From the NCBI RefSeq assembly GCF_964204865.1, contig NC_135252.1:6035383-6099382 (forward strand): 64,000 nt of DNA. Reading direction: 5' to 3'. The DNA is from Styela clava (Eukaryota > Chordata > Ascidiacea > Stolidobranchia > Styelidae). Shown here in pieces: positions 1 to 11,734 of the stretch (position 1 is the first letter of the stretch; each line of letters starts with the position of its first letter). The notes beneath the pieces are model-generated. The model was not told the origin of the DNA. It ran no database searches and was given only the letters and a program-made list of their open reading frames with translations. Position numbers and translations under genes: made by a program.

Positions 1-620
1 AAATTGACGTGCAAATTTTGAAAAATTTTTGGGGTTCATCAAAGAGAACGCAGCAAGGTGTTCAGTGCGCAGACGATCGCCTATTTGATTCACCAGAATG
101 TCACAGCATTCCTTTGCAGACAAAATCAAACGCTGCGTTGTTTGCCCGCGGCGTAAAGAAGCACTCCATGTGTCGTCGTATTTTATTGTTTCCCAGATAC
201 GAGATACAGCATCGCAGAAGTCTGAAATACACGACTGCACAGACGCTCCATCCATTAGCCTTGACTGCAATGCGCCGTATGTATAATACATCCACGTGAT
301 AGAATATTGTGGAGTAAAATGAAAACTCACCATCTTCTAGCAGACGCTTTAGACCTGCCGCCTCCCTCACAGAGCGTTCGTCCCAAACCGGAGAGCTTGA
401 AACACTCAATGAGCTCAGACCTAATTTCGGACACGCCCTGCACCACGCGTGATTGGAAGTTCCAACGTGTTGGTGCACAAGCAGGGAGACGGCGGTTACA
501 TATCTGGCGAAGGAGGTCAGAGCGCTTCGGCGAAACGGAAAAAAATGAAGAAAACCCCGAAAGAAGTGAGGAGCTCAAAAGGAATGTGGAAAATCGAAAG
601 CAAATGGACTAAAGGTCTCT
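1..620 (-). pseudogene. Decayed hAT / ZMYM1-like transposase fragment (runs off the left edge)
   Basis: On the minus strand, translation across more than one frame gives hAT-transposase-like blocks: a C-A-P-T-R-W motif near 460-490, then a region resembling 'REA.GL..LED.EF.F', then 'LQSRLMDG' and 'DFCDAVSRIWETIK'. This order is typical of the RNase-H-like and insertion region of ZMYM1-like or P52rIPK-like hAT proteins, which move DNA by cut-and-paste transposition. The frame is broken at least once (near 330-340) and no intact start is seen, so I call it a pseudogene. It continues past the window edge. Family assignment is from motif memory and the sub-clade is uncertain. Confidence 0.6.
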
Positions 621-1187
621 AACTGATTCAAATAGCGAAACAAGCGACAAAAACGAAGGCGAGGAAACAATCAACTCTTCAAGCAACCAACGAACGAGAA
701 GGAATGCGTGAATATGTCAACACGTTGTTGTAAGAAACGTCGGCATTGTGTCGTCATAATTTCGGGGCTAGCCCCGATGATTTAGTAAAAGAAACAGAAA
801 ACAAACGAGACAAACGCGGCGAGTGAAAGATAAAAGAGAGAATACGATATACAATGAGCAACCGGGGCAAAATCGGCGTCGCCCCGTCGACGTTCGGCGA
901 AGGCTTTGCGGGCGAAAAATGAACCATGTCGGGAGAATATGGCTAGTGTAGACAGTCTGTGCAACCGATATTGAGGTATTTTTCGAACATTTTTTATTAT
1001 ACCGAAAAAACAACCGGGGCATTGCCCCGGTTGGCCCTATTGACGCGCCGCCACTGCAATTTACCTACCTCTGTATCATACCGCCCTAATTTTAATTATG
1101 ATTACCGGTACTGTTATTGATTAATAGTATTTAAAATAATATGGACGTTATTTGGCTTGTTGTGGCTTCTATTTGATGAGTGCAGCA
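621..1187. other. Intergenic, probable transposon flank with short palindromes
   Basis: No coding support. Contains two GC-rich short palindromes, GGGGCTAGCCCC near 762-774 and GGGGCATTGCCCC near 1015-1028, standing out from AT-rich surroundings. They may belong to the 5' flank of the decayed hAT element to the left. Otherwise nothing recognisable. Confidence 0.4.
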
Positions 1188-1702
1188 GGTCTAGCCCACA
1201 TCTTCATACATCCAACTTGGCAATTCTGATTGGGCAATTCGGCATTAGGTGACTCCAATTATAATCAGCTTGACGATATCTTTTGAGGAATACTTTTTCT
1301 ATCCACAGTACATTACTCTTGTTGACTAATTCGGTATCCAATTTGGCAATTCTCATAAAATCATTAATTTGGTGTGGCAAAATAATTTATTCATTTTTTT
1401 TCATTTGTTTGTATATTTTCCTTTTTAATGAGTAATTTAATTGATCTTAAGTCTCGCTTTTTTCACTTCCGACAGTATCATGTCTCGATGATTGTGTGTG
1501 TGTGCGTGCCTTAATTAGTTTTTTTTTTTACTTTTGGGTGAGCGAACACGTACTACTTCTTTTATCAATACCTTTCCATATAAAATCTGTACGTTTCAAA
1601 CCTTACTCGAGGTTTTGTTCGCTCTCCCGATTCTGTAATCAGTTACTTTTATCTATTATTATTATCGTCTATTGCTGATTATGGAGTCGAAATAAACTTA
1701 TA
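1188..1702 (+). repeat. Dispersed repeat family A, copy 1
   Basis: This ~515 bp stretch matches 45672-46149 in the same orientation, with scattered substitutions and indels. Both copies start GGTCTAGCCCAC, share the phrases 'TGTGGCAA', 'GAGTCGAAATAAACTTATA' and a TGTG-rich middle, and end at the same AATAAA-containing tail. A fixed 3' end with a polyadenylation-like motif suggests the 3' end of a retroelement, but no reverse transcriptase is visible, so the class is open. Confidence 0.7.
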
Positions 1703-2334
1703 CTTACATACCCCGGGAAATGTTGACGGCCCTACTCGCTAAATGATTATTATTTGTGATTATTCCAGCAGACAGTACCACAAGCCGATTTTGTCTTTCC
1801 TGCATATTAAATTTATTTTTGATCCACCGAGAGTAATAAAGGTGAAAAAGAAAACAGCAATTACAAAACAGAAACCACCGCCGTTCATCACTGGACAGGA
1901 CTGAAGATTAAGGAACCATTCTTTAATGAAAGATTCCAGAACTTACTGTTAGGTAGCGGATTCTAGCGACAGCACCTCGTGTTATAAGTATTAAATATAT
2001 TCACATCAGCGGTCAATAGGTGAAAAACAAACATTTACACGAAACAATCAATGAGTGTAAATACAAAATATGCCACCAATACCCGGTATGTGTTAGAATG
2101 ATGAATAATATTTATGTTCGTTTTCTGAACGAGACAGACCATTGGCAAGCTGCCAATTGTATTTAGTTAAGGATACTGTGATTGATATAGTGATGTGCTG
2201 CATCAACGACCTGAATTGGGCTCATGCTTAAAGTTCAATCAGATAACTGCCATGTGAAGATTCTGTAGTCATCTCCACAAACGAAGTAAAGATTTTCTAC
2301 TAGACCCACACTTTAGGAAATTGACTAAACTTTC
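1703..2334. other. 3' flank of the MBOAT7 gene, no recognised feature
   Basis: AT-rich sequence downstream of the MBOAT7 stop codon on the minus strand. It probably holds that gene's 3' UTR, but I did not find a decisive polyadenylation site. No coding or repeat signal beyond simple AT-rich runs. Confidence 0.4.
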
Positions 2335-5300
2335 CTACTCTTCTTTTTTAACCCTTTTAGGCTTTGACAGTAACAATTGTACTACAGTGCATGATAAAAT
2401 AACTAATAGGCAAACAACGTGACCAATGAAATAAACAGACTTCCACCATCTGTAAAAAAAATATTTTCACATACATGACATAATCACAATTAATTAGAAG
2501 CACAAGTGCCATATTACTGGAGTCTAGCTCTAGCTATTGATCCATGATTCAATACTTCGAAAAACGTGGGAATCAGAATTTGACTATGTAATTAATTCCA
2601 CTATGAGAACACATTGCATTACCCTTCATTATATATCCATATATATTTGAAATAAACTGTGCTTAAACGGTTAAAATTGATGTCAACCATAGCTTGCAAT
2701 CTTTCAAGATTCTGCAAAATTATCTTTGCATAGCATAGACCTCATTTTATAAACGTTATAAAGTGGTTATTGCTGTTTTAATATTACATTTTCCTGCAGC
2801 AAAATTGTATCAAGAGCTCACTAAAATAAGATAGATTTACCTGTAAGTGTCTTCCCATGTTAACAAAGCAAACGCCATGTACATATACTCAAAACTTCTC
2901 ATTTTAAAAAACCAATTCAACCTGAAAAAAAAATAGAAAAAAATATTCCTGATTTTTTTTCAAGTTCTTCGACAATTGAAATTGTGCAAAATAAATATCA
3001 ACTTACCAATCATATTGTAATTGATTTCCTTCATTTAATTTCTGCCGGACCAATTTACTTAACAAGTCTTCAGCAAACATGACAAAAGGCATTGTAAGGA
3101 AAGCACCGAAATATCCAGGGGCAATACCATGCCAATACGCACTGCAACCTAGCACAGCAGCTGTCCTAAGCAGAAAATTATTAAACAATGTTTAATTTTT
3201 CACATCCGTAATACACTACACTTTAGCATTGAACACATTGGCTTGATCAGAGCTGTTGCAAGTTAGTTATTATAGGAACATGGTACAGGCAACTTAAAGC
3301 TGAAACAGGTGTTTTGGGATCCTTATGATGGCAATACCGTCTTTAAATGGAATTTGTAATTTCTTATGATGGCATTACTCTATTATCCATCTATATACCA
3401 AGACAAATAATTGCACTCTTGCATTTTGATGGCTGTTGTACACTAACAATATTATAGTCATCAAATAATATTGTCATCAAACTAGCTTGGAATTTTTAAA
3501 TGCAATTTTGAACTTGAGCAACAGTTTTATCTATATTGATGGTTGTTATTATTTTGCTGAAATTTACACAAAAATACATAAAGACTAGTGAATAGGATTA
3601 AAATAGCATCTACAGGCTTTATATGTCCTATTAAAACTGAATCCATCAAAATTGAGATTGCAATTTTTGAATAGTGCAATTTTTACTCTTAACACTCAAC
3701 AGTCTTCGAGACCCAAATTTTGGAGTTCTCCAATTTTTTTGACCAGTTCATACAAGCGTGTGATCTCCTTTGATGTAACTGCACATACGTTACCACAACA
3801 TCGAAGGGCAGGCGTTTATTGTATAATAGAGACAGATTCACTATTGCGCAATAATAATCGATTATTCGTTTCGATTCGGCGAAAATATTCGATTCGAATC
3901 AAAAAATTATTCGATTTTGGACAGCCCTACAGTGACGGGCCATGTAAGCGTCAAGTATAAAGTTGCATTTTATGAACAATATTTACAGTGTGTACAGAAA
4001 AGTGGAAAGCGATAAGCCTCATAACGAAACTAAATTTCATCGAAATTCCAACAAATTCCTTTTTTAGTTAAAACATCAAAATTTGGTTTTAGTTTGATTG
4101 TCGTGACAGCATCAGGCGGGCCAGATTGAAGTACCCAACGTGACGGATTTGGCCCAATTGTAGTTTGCCCATGTCAGATCTAAATAGTAATCTTTACAGG
4201 GCTCATTACACTGATGCAACAAAAATTGTGAGGACAGATTAGATTAACCATTTCCAGGATTATTTATTTCATTGCTAAGAGGTACATCTTGTTGAAATAT
4301 ACGATTATACCATAGAAAAAAAGAAACCTTGTATAAGATACCTAAAATGTTTGAGATGTGCTGGCCACCTTTTCCCCACATAATTGGCAAGCCACCATTG
4401 AACTGTCATATTCCAGTTTCTCATACCATCCCGAACAGTTTTGCTCCACTCACTTCCCTCTGGATTTATGTTCCGTATTGTCTCAAAGCTATATTCAATA
4501 CTCTCAGACTCTTCAGTGCTGAAAACATATTGTAATAATTGACATATCGAAATTATATAGGAACATGCAGAATAGGAATAATAGTAATGTTGGGTTTTTA
4601 TCACTGTAGAAAATTTGGTACTCCTGTAATGTGTGTACCAGGTTAGGGTTAGGCCATAATTTTATTCTGATTTTCCTTATTTTAGTTATATTACGAGTTC
4701 GGGGACTGTCTGTGTTAGCCAAGTGAATATACTCTCTGCCCATAGCTCTTACCACAACTTGATGTGAAGTAGGCAAACAAAATCAGTTACCTCCATATTA
4801 GTACACACACTTTTGGTGTGCCGAAAATTTGATAACTAACAAAATATGGGGGAAAAAACAGAATCCACAAATTCCTAAACTATTTTTACGATAATGAAAA
4901 AAAATCATCTTATTCTGTTTGTGGGCATCTCATTTATGACTTGAACCCCTTGGACAGCAATAACAAGAGAAATTCCCATAGAAGAGTGTTTGTGACTGAT
5001 TGACAATTTTGCGAATCAAAAGCAAGTCTGTCTTTGATGAGGAGGATATGGCATTTGGAACATATAACATACTTTTTATGTAAAACATCCTAGATTTCTG
5101 AAACTTTTGGGTACAATCAGAAGTTGTAAACAAAATTAAATAATATACTCTATTTTCCCCACAACCTGTTCAAAATATTCCATCATAGCAGGTGGAGTAT
5201 GAGACTATGTTTGCAAATTTACATTATATCATTTCAAGTGCAGAAAGCAACACTTAGAAATGATAAGATTTCTTCATCTGCCAAACATATTCAACTCTCA

Positions 5301-8300
5301 CCTATCATACTCCACAGTTGGACCATGTCCTGGTTTAGGATTACTTGACTTTGGATACGCACCAAACGCAGCTGTTATAAAGGAACATTCTGCAAGAAGC
5401 CATGCTGAATAAAACCTCATTCTTCCCAGGAAGAAGATTGGAACCATGTAAACCAGTCTAAACATTAATTGTTACATTGTTAACAAACTGTATAAAAATA
5501 AGACTCTGAAGACCATATATGCCTACAATGATGAAAAAAAGTTGAAAAATAAGAAGAATTTAGGGTGATTTTCTTTCAATTTATAAGATATTGCAGTCAA
5601 ATAAGATAAGAAGAGTGGGGCAGATAAGATAACTTATCATACGGCGAGCCACAGTCTCTCCTCTGGTCACTAGTCCATCTCAGGTATGGGAATAGTTATT
5701 TGTTTTAGAGGCATGAACTTGATGATGGAATAAGTCATAACCATCTTACGACAATGAGGAGTCAAGGAATCCTACCTCACAAACCATTCCCATTAGGATT
5801 TAAACCTACACACAGGCTAATGAAAGGTGCGATGGCAAGTGTGCTTCTAGTGCTCAGTCTACACATGAATATACCTATGTGGGAAATTTTGCAGTAATGA
5901 ACAACTCTGAGGGCCGGTGTCTGCAACCCATTTTTTCAAAATTACAGTAATCATAAATCATCATGAATCATTTAATAATCTTTACAGCACATCCTGTTAA
6001 AACAATTTGGCTTGAAGTAATGGCTGCAGATTGCAGACTATAATTTATGATTGCAAAATTAATCAGTAGGCAATACTTGACTGAAATTTCCCAAATAAAC
6101 TTTGTCTGACTATGCAACTAATACAGTATATTTGTGAATGCAAAACTCTCAAGAGAAGATATAACAAACAAGCATGCTCGTTTTATTTAGGACTTCCGAA
6201 TCTCACATTCGTATAATATGGATGACTACTCAAACAATTTACCTGTACAGGAAAGAGGATTCATAAAATGCATCAGATCTGACATGGTCCACGCTAAAAA
6301 GAACTGTAGCAATAAAATACATCACAGCATAAAAGCTGATCTGCTTGAACCGAATCAAAATTTCTTCTTTCCATGGAATAACTTGAGACTGGTGTACCGT
6401 TTGGTCCAAGAAATCTTGATAAGTGCGAAATTTATAAAATGGTCCTAAAAGTAGAAAAATAAAACCATTCTAATATATCCTATCAAAGTTGGCTGCTCTC
6501 CCTTTGAATTACCCAGTAATCTGCCTGCATCAGAGCTAAAGTTTAAACTTTGCAGTAGAACAAACGCAGATGATACTGCTTGTGACAATATCACTTAGCA
6601 GCTTAGAAATGGGGAAATAATGTTCAACCAATTAGAGTAGCTTGGTGAGATACCTTTTTATCATAGAACTATAATTTTGGATATAACTGTGCAAAGCCAA
6701 CAAAATGTTTCCAACTTTTATACTTCATATAGACAGAAGCATCAGAGGCAAATTAAGTTAAGAAATAACATTTAATTTTGTTTCCTCCACAAGACTAGAC
6801 ACAGTTGAGGTATTAAATCAGCCAGACATTTGAGTAATCAAGATAATTATGCACTGGTCACATTTTTTCTGGGTAAACTTTCCCACTTTAACAGTGCAGT
6901 TTGGTTTATGTTAAATATTACACACTAACAGTAAAAAGCACATTCCTATATCGTAATTAATTTTTGGTATAAGGTACATTTAAAAAACCTTATATCTGCT
7001 TCACAACCTAGGTTGATAACCACAATACAGAAATTCATTAGTAGAACTCACCAGTAAAGAGTCCTACGTAACAATAAGAATAACAAATAATATCATAAGT
7101 ATTTGGTTCCTCCTGTAATGAAAGTTGAAATCGAGATGACGGAGTGTCATCTTTGCTTTTTTCTCGAGATTTCCTCTGTCTGTAATCATGAATTTCTATC
7201 GCAACACTAATGAGCTGAAATGTAGAACGAATAGGAATTTATCACAAATTGATACTCAGCTTTAATAGAGCATGATTAGATAATGCTGAGAAACGGACAT
7301 TTGCGTGATGGTTTTGTTTTGAACTACATCAAGTCCTAAGTAAGTCATTTTGGCACATAATACACCATCCTAATTCTATATAGTTTCAGTAACTCTCGTC
7401 ATAAACCAGTATCAATGGTCAAACGTTACTTCGCTCAGATATTAGTCCAGTGGTTTTCAAACGGTGAGACCCACAAGAGAATTTTTTGAGGAGGCATGAA
7501 GCTAATTAAAAATAAAAATAATTTGGATTTTCACATTCCCTTATTTTGGATATTTACGTTCCATCCATGTATTTTATGGGGGTCGCAAGACTTGACAATG
7601 GTTGACAAATTCTAAAAAAGGGGCGTGGCTTAAAAAGTATCGAGAACCACTGCATTAGTCTCGTTTACTTCTGAATGGAAAAATAATACAACCTTACTTT
7701 GAGCTAATCATCTGAGAAAAATAGAGTTATTGATGAATCATCATCAAGCTTACTTTTAATGTCAGTAACAGTTGTACAGCATTCCCAACAGCAGAGCTTT
7801 TCGGCAATCCAAAAAGCGTTGAACATCGAAAGAATAGTAAATATGAAAATACGAAGATAAATGCAAGCAATGGTGTCTGCCTGTAAAAAACACAAGGAAT
7901 TCAGTCATTAACAAATTCCATATAAAAAGCAAGATAAAATTCACACAATTCACCCACTTGTTATGAGATTTGATAATGCATAGCGTTCCAATAATGGATA
8001 AGATTGAATGAAGAGTTTCCCATCCACATAAAAATAAGACAATGAGCAGACCAAAACTCGATGAAAGAAGCTGAAAATTTATCATGTGAAATATTAAACC
8101 TATAAGTAGGTAATTTAAAACCAGTAAAATAAGTTTTGTAATTATTTTATTACTGTAAAAATCTATAAGAAGGGCCAAAATATCTTTATTATATGTCAAT
8201 AACAGTCTAAATTACAAAAAAAAAATGCAAATATTAATTTCGATTTTAGCAAAAAAATATATTCATGGTACCTGTTTAATCCGTGAGTTCTCAACACTTC

Positions 8301-8370
8301 TTAGAAGCAAACCAGATGCCACGGAAGAGGATAGGATAAGAACATATACAATCTCATCATAAAATGTCAT
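2335..8370 (-). CDS. MBOAT7: MBOAT7-like lysophosphatidylinositol acyltransferase, 10 exons
   Basis: Exons (coding order): 8272-8370, 7958-8070, 7754-7880, 7052-7214, 6243-6444, 5302-5457, 4342-4518, 3007-3165, 2841-2921, 2335-2449. The joined frame is 1392 nt, 463 residues, close to vertebrate MBOAT7 (about 470). MBOAT enzymes are multi-span ER proteins; MBOAT7 re-acylates lysophosphatidylinositol with arachidonate. Family marks seen: SYCYVGLFTGPFYKFRTY (exons 4-5), RNWNMTVQWWL with the candidate catalytic Asn323, and SAYWHGIAPGY with His358 about 35 residues on, matching the Asn/His pair of human MBOAT7. The last exon ends in a Lys/Glu-rich cytosolic tail (KPKRVKKEE). The start at 8370 is chosen because the first 24 residues align without gaps to the human N-terminus; the frame stays open upstream into a hAT element. 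The exon 2 donor (7958) has an alternative (TGG|GTGAAT) that would shorten the protein by one residue. Confidence 0.93.
7448..7652. mobile_element. 205 bp hAT MITE in MBOAT7 intron 3
   Basis: Ends are CAGTGGTTTTCAAAC at 7448 and, as reverse complement, CAGTGGTTCTCGATAC at 7652. The flanks are TATTAGTC (left) and CATTAGTC (right), an 8 bp target duplication with one mismatch. CAG-starting ends plus an 8 bp duplication are the hAT signature. Non-coding. Confidence 0.85.
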
Positions 8371-8424
8371 AATTAATATTATTACAAACTCTAAATTGTC
8401 TAACATAGAGACAATTATAAAAGC

Positions 8425-9075
8425 CAGGGATGGCGAACCACTGACCAGCGGGTCACAAAGTGACCCACCGCGTTTTATTTGTGACCCGCCAAGCGGAGGC
8501 ACGAATGAAATAAAAAAAATGCTAACATATCAGTCAAAAAATGATAAAACCGGCTTTAAATTAATCTAACAATTACTAAACTATTATAATGTACCGTCAG
8601 TTGTACAGTCAGGGAGGGCTGCGATCGCTCATGTTCAAAATGTTGATTTTCGGGCCGGTATGGTGATTCCTAATCTTGTACGCATGTATGCACCGCTGTG
8701 TACCGTTATTCAGCAATTGGGCCTGACATCATTTATGACATAACAATGCAATTGATCCGTTCATTTTTCACAGCGCCTGTCTTTTTTAAAAGTGCATCTG
8801 CAGACTGTTTTAGGGGTTATACGAGAACTAGATGCTACTTTGCATTTTATTAGTTTCTCGCCTACAATGCCGTTATAAAAACAAAAACTTTCAGACTTGG
8901 AAATAAAAATCTACCGAATGCCATAAAAAGTCCCTGATAGAAGTGCTGATAGAATTTGTTTCAGAAGTTTCTTATAAATACAAACGTGAATTAAATATCT
9001 GTGACTCACTTTCTTCTGTTCCGCGATAAAATTATAGTTTTTAACCCATTCATTGAAAAAGGTTCGCCATCCCTG
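8425..9075. mobile_element. 651 bp non-autonomous hAT element beside the MBOAT7 5' end
   Basis: Perfect 15 bp inverted ends CAGGGATGGCGAACC at 8425 and GGTTCGCCATCCCTG ending at 9075. Flanks are ATAAAAGC and ATATAAGC, an 8 bp duplication with one mismatch. The interior has no intact ORF. It ends 55 bp upstream of the MBOAT7 start codon, so it lies in that gene's 5' UTR, a 5' UTR intron, or promoter. Confidence 0.88.
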
Positions 9076-9562
9076 ATATAAGCAATTGTTAAAATATTTT
9101 TAAATATGAAAAATTTAAGAAATATTAGTGAAAATCAATTAAGAAAAAGCATAATGTAAGATATATATTTGGCATTAGGTGCTTAGTTAAAATATAAGTT
9201 TTGATTCTTTAGAAAGACTAATGAACAAAGGGAGGTAGATATTGGCAATGGTTTATAAATATAATCCTCAAACATTTTCCATTCCAGTGGCTTGGTAAAA
9301 ATTGAGGAACATCCTTTGATATACAGCTAGAAAACAAGAAACAATTACAACAAAGAGAGCTGTGCTGGCCTTATTAGTATCATGGAATAAGAATGGAATT
9401 TTGCATAATTAACAGTGTTACTATACATGCGACATCTGATTGAAGAAGTAATATATTACTCAATAATAAAGAGCTTATTGAAAGGCTGAAAAATACTATG
9501 TTGGAACAACACTGTTTTACTTAACTTGCATATTGATATAGAAATATTAGAGGTAAATGAAG
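9076..9562. other. Intergenic between MBOAT7 5' side and HDAC11 paralog 1
   Basis: AT-rich, no coding or repeat evidence. The right part should contain the 3' UTR of the HDAC11 paralog, which is transcribed leftward. Confidence 0.4.
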
Positions 9563-10594
9563 TTAGGAAAGAACATTTGATTTTGGGCCTTCCACAAGAC
9601 CACACTCGTGCAACTGAGTTATTGAGTCTGCCACAATGCCTGCAGTATTTCGTGTGAAACCTCCTGACAGAACCATGGCAATAGGTATATCACGTCCTCG
9701 AACTTCAGTGAAAACAATTTTATCCCTTTCCTTGACACCATTAGGTGATATATTTAATTTTCCAAGCGGATCTCCTTTCAGAATATCTGTACCTGCGTTG
9801 TATAACACATACTGTGGATCAGCTTCATCTAACACTTCTTTGATGTTAGACTTTAAAAGATTGATATATTCATCATCTTTCATGGCATTTTTCAACTCAA
9901 CTTTACGCTTTATAGCCTTTTTTGCTGTTTCATCACCAGGAAATATCATGCAATTATACATGTCAAAAATATATACGGTTTCATCATTCATAAAATCATG
10001 AGCATATCCATTCCCTTGATGCACATCCAAGTCAATAATCAGTACTCTATTCACGCTTGGAAAATTCTTGCACAAATATTTAATGTTTAAAGTCACATCA
10101 GCATAAGGTGAAAAACCAGAAGGTTCTGATTTTCCTGCACTGCAATGATGTTGCCCACCACCAAGATTTATTGCCCATCCATGTTCCATAGCAAGCTTTC
10201 CAGCTAAAATTGAACCACTAGCTTGAACTCGAAGTGGTCGCATTATTGACTTTTCAATAACAGAGTATGGAAAAATTGCTAATCCAGATATTCCTGTTAT
10301 TTTTGCAATGGTCTTGGATCTTTTCAAGCTCTCCATATATTCCTGGGTATGAACTTCTTTCAACTCTGCTTCCGTAATTTCAACAGGAGTGGAGAATGAA
10401 TTAACTGTCAAAATTTTTTGTGCAATAAGTATCTGACGAATATTATTTCCTTTCAATAAATCAAATTTGCCCATTTTTTCTAATCCCATGAAGCGTAGAT
10501 TATATTCCGGACAATGAACCATAGGCCACAAATCATTTTTGTGCAGGTCAGAACTGCCATCCTCCCTGAGTTCAGTACTTGCACCTTGGCCCAT
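9563..10594 (-). CDS. HDAC11: HDAC11-like deacylase, divergent paralog lacking the catalytic Tyr
   Basis: A single uninterrupted 343-codon frame, the usual HDAC11 length (human 347). HDAC11 is the sole class IV histone deacetylase and an efficient lysine defatty-acylase. Visible marks: GGGQHHCS (His149-His150), IIDLDVHQGNG with zinc ligands Asp190 and His192, and YNAGTDIL with Asp270. The family's catalytic Tyr in SGGY is Phe here (LSGGFTRN, Phe313). The Gly-rich loop after the His pair (RGGGFCAYAD in the family) is KSEPSGFSPYAD, two residues longer and with fewer Gly. The N-terminus MGQGAST fits an N-myristoylation signal (Gly2, Ser6). It lies 1.1 kb downstream of its paralog, same strand. 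Zinc binding looks intact, but deacetylase chemistry is probably impaired (inference). Confidence 0.95.
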   Translation of the reverse strand: MGQGASTELREDGSSDLHKNDLWPMVHCPEYNLRFMGLEKMGKFDLLKGNNIRQILIAQKILTVNSFSTPVEITEAELKEVHTQEYMESLKRSKTIAKITGISGLAIFPYSVIEKSIMRPLRVQASGSILAGKLAMEHGWAINLGGGQHHCSAGKSEPSGFSPYADVTLNIKYLCKNFPSVNRVLIIDLDVHQGNGYAHDFMNDETVYIFDMYNCMIFPGDETAKKAIKRKVELKNAMKDDEYINLLKSNIKEVLDEADPQYVLYNAGTDILKGDPLGKLNISPNGVKERDKIVFTEVRGRDIPIAMVLSGGFTRNTAGIVADSITQLHECGLVEGPKSNVLS

Positions 10595-11734
10595 ACTGAT
10601 ATACTATGATTATTAATAATATAAAATGAAGTGACAGTGATAAAAATTTAGTGCATAAATGTGTAAAACTTTGTAATAATCATTTTATACAGTATATAAT
10701 AAATGAAAAATAAAATTGTAAGAGGGAAAATGGGTATCAACGTTGAACACTTCAATTCCATTCCACAAGCACTTAAAATAACAAGTGCTTGAAAAATAAT
10801 GGAGAGTAAGGTTTTGGCGAAACAATTGAAATTTTGAAAACTAAAAGAAATATAAAACTAGCATTTACATCAACATAAACTCAAATACAACTTATCACTT
10901 ATTATTTTTTTTTATTGCAGATTTATGCATACTATTGACAAATGATAAATGCTTTCACATTGACAGTGAAATTGATACAAATATCCAAATCTGACTGCAC
11001 ATTTCTAATCATAAACTATGTTTTTAGGCATATAACATATGGCTGTCCTCGATAAGCATATGAAAATGACCATATCATTGTCATGTGTATATTCATGTGA
11101 TGAAAATTAATATTGAAAACTATTTTTCAAAGATGCGATAAGCACAAATCAAATTCATCAATCAAATCAATCAATCAAATCCATAAACTCAAAAATATGT
11201 AAAATCAACAAAACCAAAATTTTTGGAAAGAGCATTTACTAGAGAAATGAATAAATACTGTAGTCTGTAGGTATTGCATTTAATCTAAATTTCATGAAAC
11301 AAACAGAGAAAAATGCAAAATCGCCAATAAGGTTTCGATTTTGATACCGAGTTCGTTTGTTAAAGATTTACCACAAGAAGAATTATGATTGTAAAATATG
11401 AGTCAAATTAGTCTGACCACTTAGTTCAAATCAGATTAATTTTGTCATTTTCAATTGAACACTACATCCAATGAGGCAATTTGGGCTCCATAAGACATTT
11501 GTTAGTTGAGTTATGGATTAAAGTTGAGATGATGTAAGTGACAAACAAAAGAATAATATAATTTATGAATAATATATGTCAATAAACACAGTAGGCTTTT
11601 TCATATGAGGTCATTCGAGATATTTCAGGTATCAACTATAAATGTATATTATGATCATGGATGGAGTTAATGATTGCAAAAGGAAGTATGAGAATCACTG
11701 TATAGAAAGCTTCCTGCAACTGATATCACATTCA
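10595..11734. other. Intergenic between the two HDAC11 paralogs
   Basis: AT-rich, with no coding, RNA or transposon signature I can support. It must hold the promoter of paralog 1 and the 3' UTR of paralog 2, both read leftward. Confidence 0.4.

Noticed and set aside
9636-10001. 121-codon plus-strand frame opposite HDAC11 paralog 1
   Set aside because: Antisense shadow of a strongly supported coding frame, with no independent similarity.
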